Positions 60,760 through 64,000 of a stretch of 64,000 nt of DNA are shown here, piece by piece; the first letter of the stretch is position 1; each line of letters begins with the position of its first letter. Under the pieces are notes generated by a model. That model was not told the DNA's origin. It saw only the letters and a program-made list of their open reading frames with translations, and did no database searches. This DNA comes from Topomyia yanbarensis. Taxonomy: Eukaryota; Arthropoda; Insecta; Diptera; Culicidae. The stretch lies in contig NC_080670.1 in assembly GCF_030247195.1 (NCBI RefSeq), positions 207,998,546-208,062,545 of the forward strand. Reading direction: 5' to 3'. The translations under genes and the position numbers were made by a program.

Positions 60760-61120
60760 TCAAGAATTGCTACTGTAGGGGATATTCGGCCCTGCGACAC
60801 TCGCACCAACTATCGTCACCCACGAGCAGTTGTCGTGTCTTGACTTCTTGCTGGTCGAACGATAATGGTTTAGTGTGGCCATAATAGCATTCATCATGTC
60901 CCCCACCGGATTCCCATTTCTTCTTACCACCAAGACGTAATCGGTGATGCGCCCCTTGCCACCAAATTTCGAAATTGCGTTCCCATTCTTTTTTTGTACA
61001 TGGCTCACATATTCAACTTTTTTGTGACCAGAAAGCCACACCCGTATGGCTAATAGCCAATGGCTATATTTTTTTATATATTCGCGAATGTTTTCGAGTC
61101 TCCATCGCTAATATAGTTCA
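60760..61120 (-). pseudogene. Mutator-like transposase fragment
   Basis: The minus frame reads IKKYSHWLLAIRVWLSGHKK, then VEYVSHVQKKNGNAISKFGG, KGRITDYVLVVRRNGNPVGD and MMNAIMATLNHYRST, then HDNCSW. This follows the pattern of a transposase widespread in arthropod genomes (CxGHVQKRxGTxLR, GGKGxLTD, AIRxNxxSVxxMxxAI, HxxCPxGxxSWC) as remembered for the mutator-like family. The final CPxG is reduced to CSW and frames break on both sides, so it is a fragment of about 100 codons. TIRs were not found. A short frame at 60305-60099 could be its tail but is not convincing. Confidence 0.55.
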
Positions 61121-62505
<1,385 letters not shown>

Positions 62506-62529
62506 TGACCCAAAATAAACCACAAACCA

Positions 62530-62550
62530 ACAAGTTGTTTTCAGGACCAG
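62530..62550 (+). terminator. Degenerate histone mRNA 3' stem-loop
   Basis: caagttgttttcaggaccag resembles the replication-dependent histone 3' end (stem, TTTC loop, stem), but the left stem no longer pairs well with ggacc. It lies about 30 bases after the truncated H3 coding sequence, where such an element is expected. Confidence 0.5.
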
Positions 62551-64000
62551 CCAATTATAAAGTATTATTATTATAAATGAAATTTTCCATTGTCTTACAA
62601 CCTCCCTCCCCCTTTCCACCCGGCTTGAATAACTATCAATCTTGATGATGCTGTGCGGCGGGGGCACTAGTTTTTATTATAGTGGAAAATTTAGGTTTGC
62701 ACGTTTTTCCCAAAAGTTTTTTAGCTGTTTTCAAGGAAGTTGTGGTTGAATTCAAAATAAAATAGTTTATTTCTATTGTCAGAGATGGACCTTCCAACGA
62801 AAACTAGTCTGGCTCGCTTGGAATCGAATTGTATGGACCAACCACTGCTTTCACAAAATCTGTTATTTTCAGTAATTGAACATTCTACACAACTAGTCAC
62901 AACTATTTCCAATCAGCGCAAAAATCGAAGGTTTTCATTCAGTACAATAACAGATTTTCACTTTTAAAAAAACAGGCAACAATATATGCCTAACCATATC
63001 CACTCAGACTGCTTGCTCGCAATGCCTTGACTGTCGTCATTGGCTGGCCGCCTACATCGGAGTTGCATGCTCGTAGCGTCTCAAGAGACAACATTGACTG
63101 GTCGCACTCGTTCCTCGCAGTGACTGAGTGCTTCCCCTTTGGGTGCTCGTATAGTCAGTCCTGTGTTCAATGAGCCGCTAGTCTGATGATGCTTTACTTA
63201 CATGCTTCTAGCAGTTAGATTGATGTTCTTCTTGATAGGGTGTAAGGGGGATTTTGTTTTTCCGTAAATACTGCTATCGTATTACATGCAGAGTTAAGTA
63301 ATATTCAGTTACGCAGCTGAAAACGTCAAACGACCAAACCGCCCATTCATCCATGCGAATTTTCATTCGTCTCCGATTATTACACGAAGCGACCGTGCAG
63401 CAACGAATCAAAGTAGGCCCTGGCACAATGTAAGCGATGATGATTGTTTTTTTTTCATATGCTTTACCGGCATTTGAAAACATTTTCCTAGAAGATTAGT
63501 GAAACGAATATATTGTACGATATTCAACTGAATGAATAACATGGATATTTGAATGAACATTTTTTCTATTCACCGCGAGTCGCATCAGGTTCATTTTCAG
63601 GCATCAAATAAGAGCTTCGATTATTTTTAATCTGGGTAATTCTATTCTACAACATTCACCAGCGAATTACGGCTAACGATAAACCAATAGCACATTGAAC
63701 TATAAATTTGAAGTATGATTTCAGTTCTTGAAGTACTTCAAGTGCATGCTCAATTTCCAGATTTGTTAGGCACCAGTGCTACCACAGTAGAGCAATTGCG
63801 TTTATGAAAATTTAAAATTCTTCTGTTTATGGAGTCGACCTCCACGTGAATAATTTTCTCGATCAAAACATCGAAATCTCTTATACTCTAGAAATAAAAG
63901 AAAATAATACATTTTCCTACGTTAACCTCGTCTACCTTATTCTTCCATCTGATCTCGCACTCCGGCACCCTGTGCAACAGGTGACCTGTGCTCTTTAAGA
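62551..64000. other. Spacer to the window end
   Basis: AT-rich sequence. I see no coding pattern, terminal repeats or tandem repeats. Confidence 0.4.

Overview
The window looks like TE-rich intronic or intergenic DNA of a culicine mosquito. The basis is a Jockey, LOA and R1/I-type retrotransposon content close to what is known from Aedes, a tRNA-derived SINE, many short TIR elements with 8-bp target duplications, AT-rich spacers and GTAAGT-type introns. Host coding content is small. Two minus-strand coding exons (exon A, 22011-20655; exon B, 9347-8954) both end at strong GTAAGT donors in phase 1, so they may be alternative first coding exons of one large gene whose common exons lie below position 1, or first exons of two genes. 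I could not name either product.

Layout: 1-1.66 kb, 3' ends of an RNase H-bearing non-LTR element. 2.2-5.1 kb, a long inverted repeat enclosing a wrecked minus-strand LOA-like element. 5.1-8.04 kb, a minus-strand Jockey-like element split by a Tc1 transposon at a TA. 8.95-10.9 kb, exon B and a repeat-poor upstream block. 11.4 kb, a SINE. 12.4-13.44 kb, a decayed multi-exon gene. 14.28-19.8 kb, a Jockey element whose ORF1 is split by a 1.6-kb foldback insertion. 20.65-22.08 kb, exon A. 23.5-28.6 kb, short TIR elements and dispersed repeats. 29.0-29.5 kb, an assembly gap. 29.6-30.6 kb and 41.2-45.9 kb, LOA/I-type fragments. 46.4-48.3 kb, a 1.83-kb foldback with 5-bp target duplication. 52.06-55.16 kb, an 18-bp palindromic minisatellite. 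60.8-61.0 kb, a Mutator-like transposase fragment. 62.0-62.55 kb, a histone H3 pseudogene containing a 290-bp hAT-like element.

The most unusual items are the minisatellite (about 95 nearly identical units, five of six frames open, built from a 12-bp palindrome), a textbook-shaped candidate recursive splice site at 57983/57984 on the plus strand, the H3 copy with its precise insertion, the decayed gene whose introns remain phase-consistent at two of three junctions, and the Jockey ORF1 whose frame would be restored by clean loss of the foldback. I found no CRISPR array, operon, rRNA or convincing functional tRNA gene, and no new defence- or immunity-type system.
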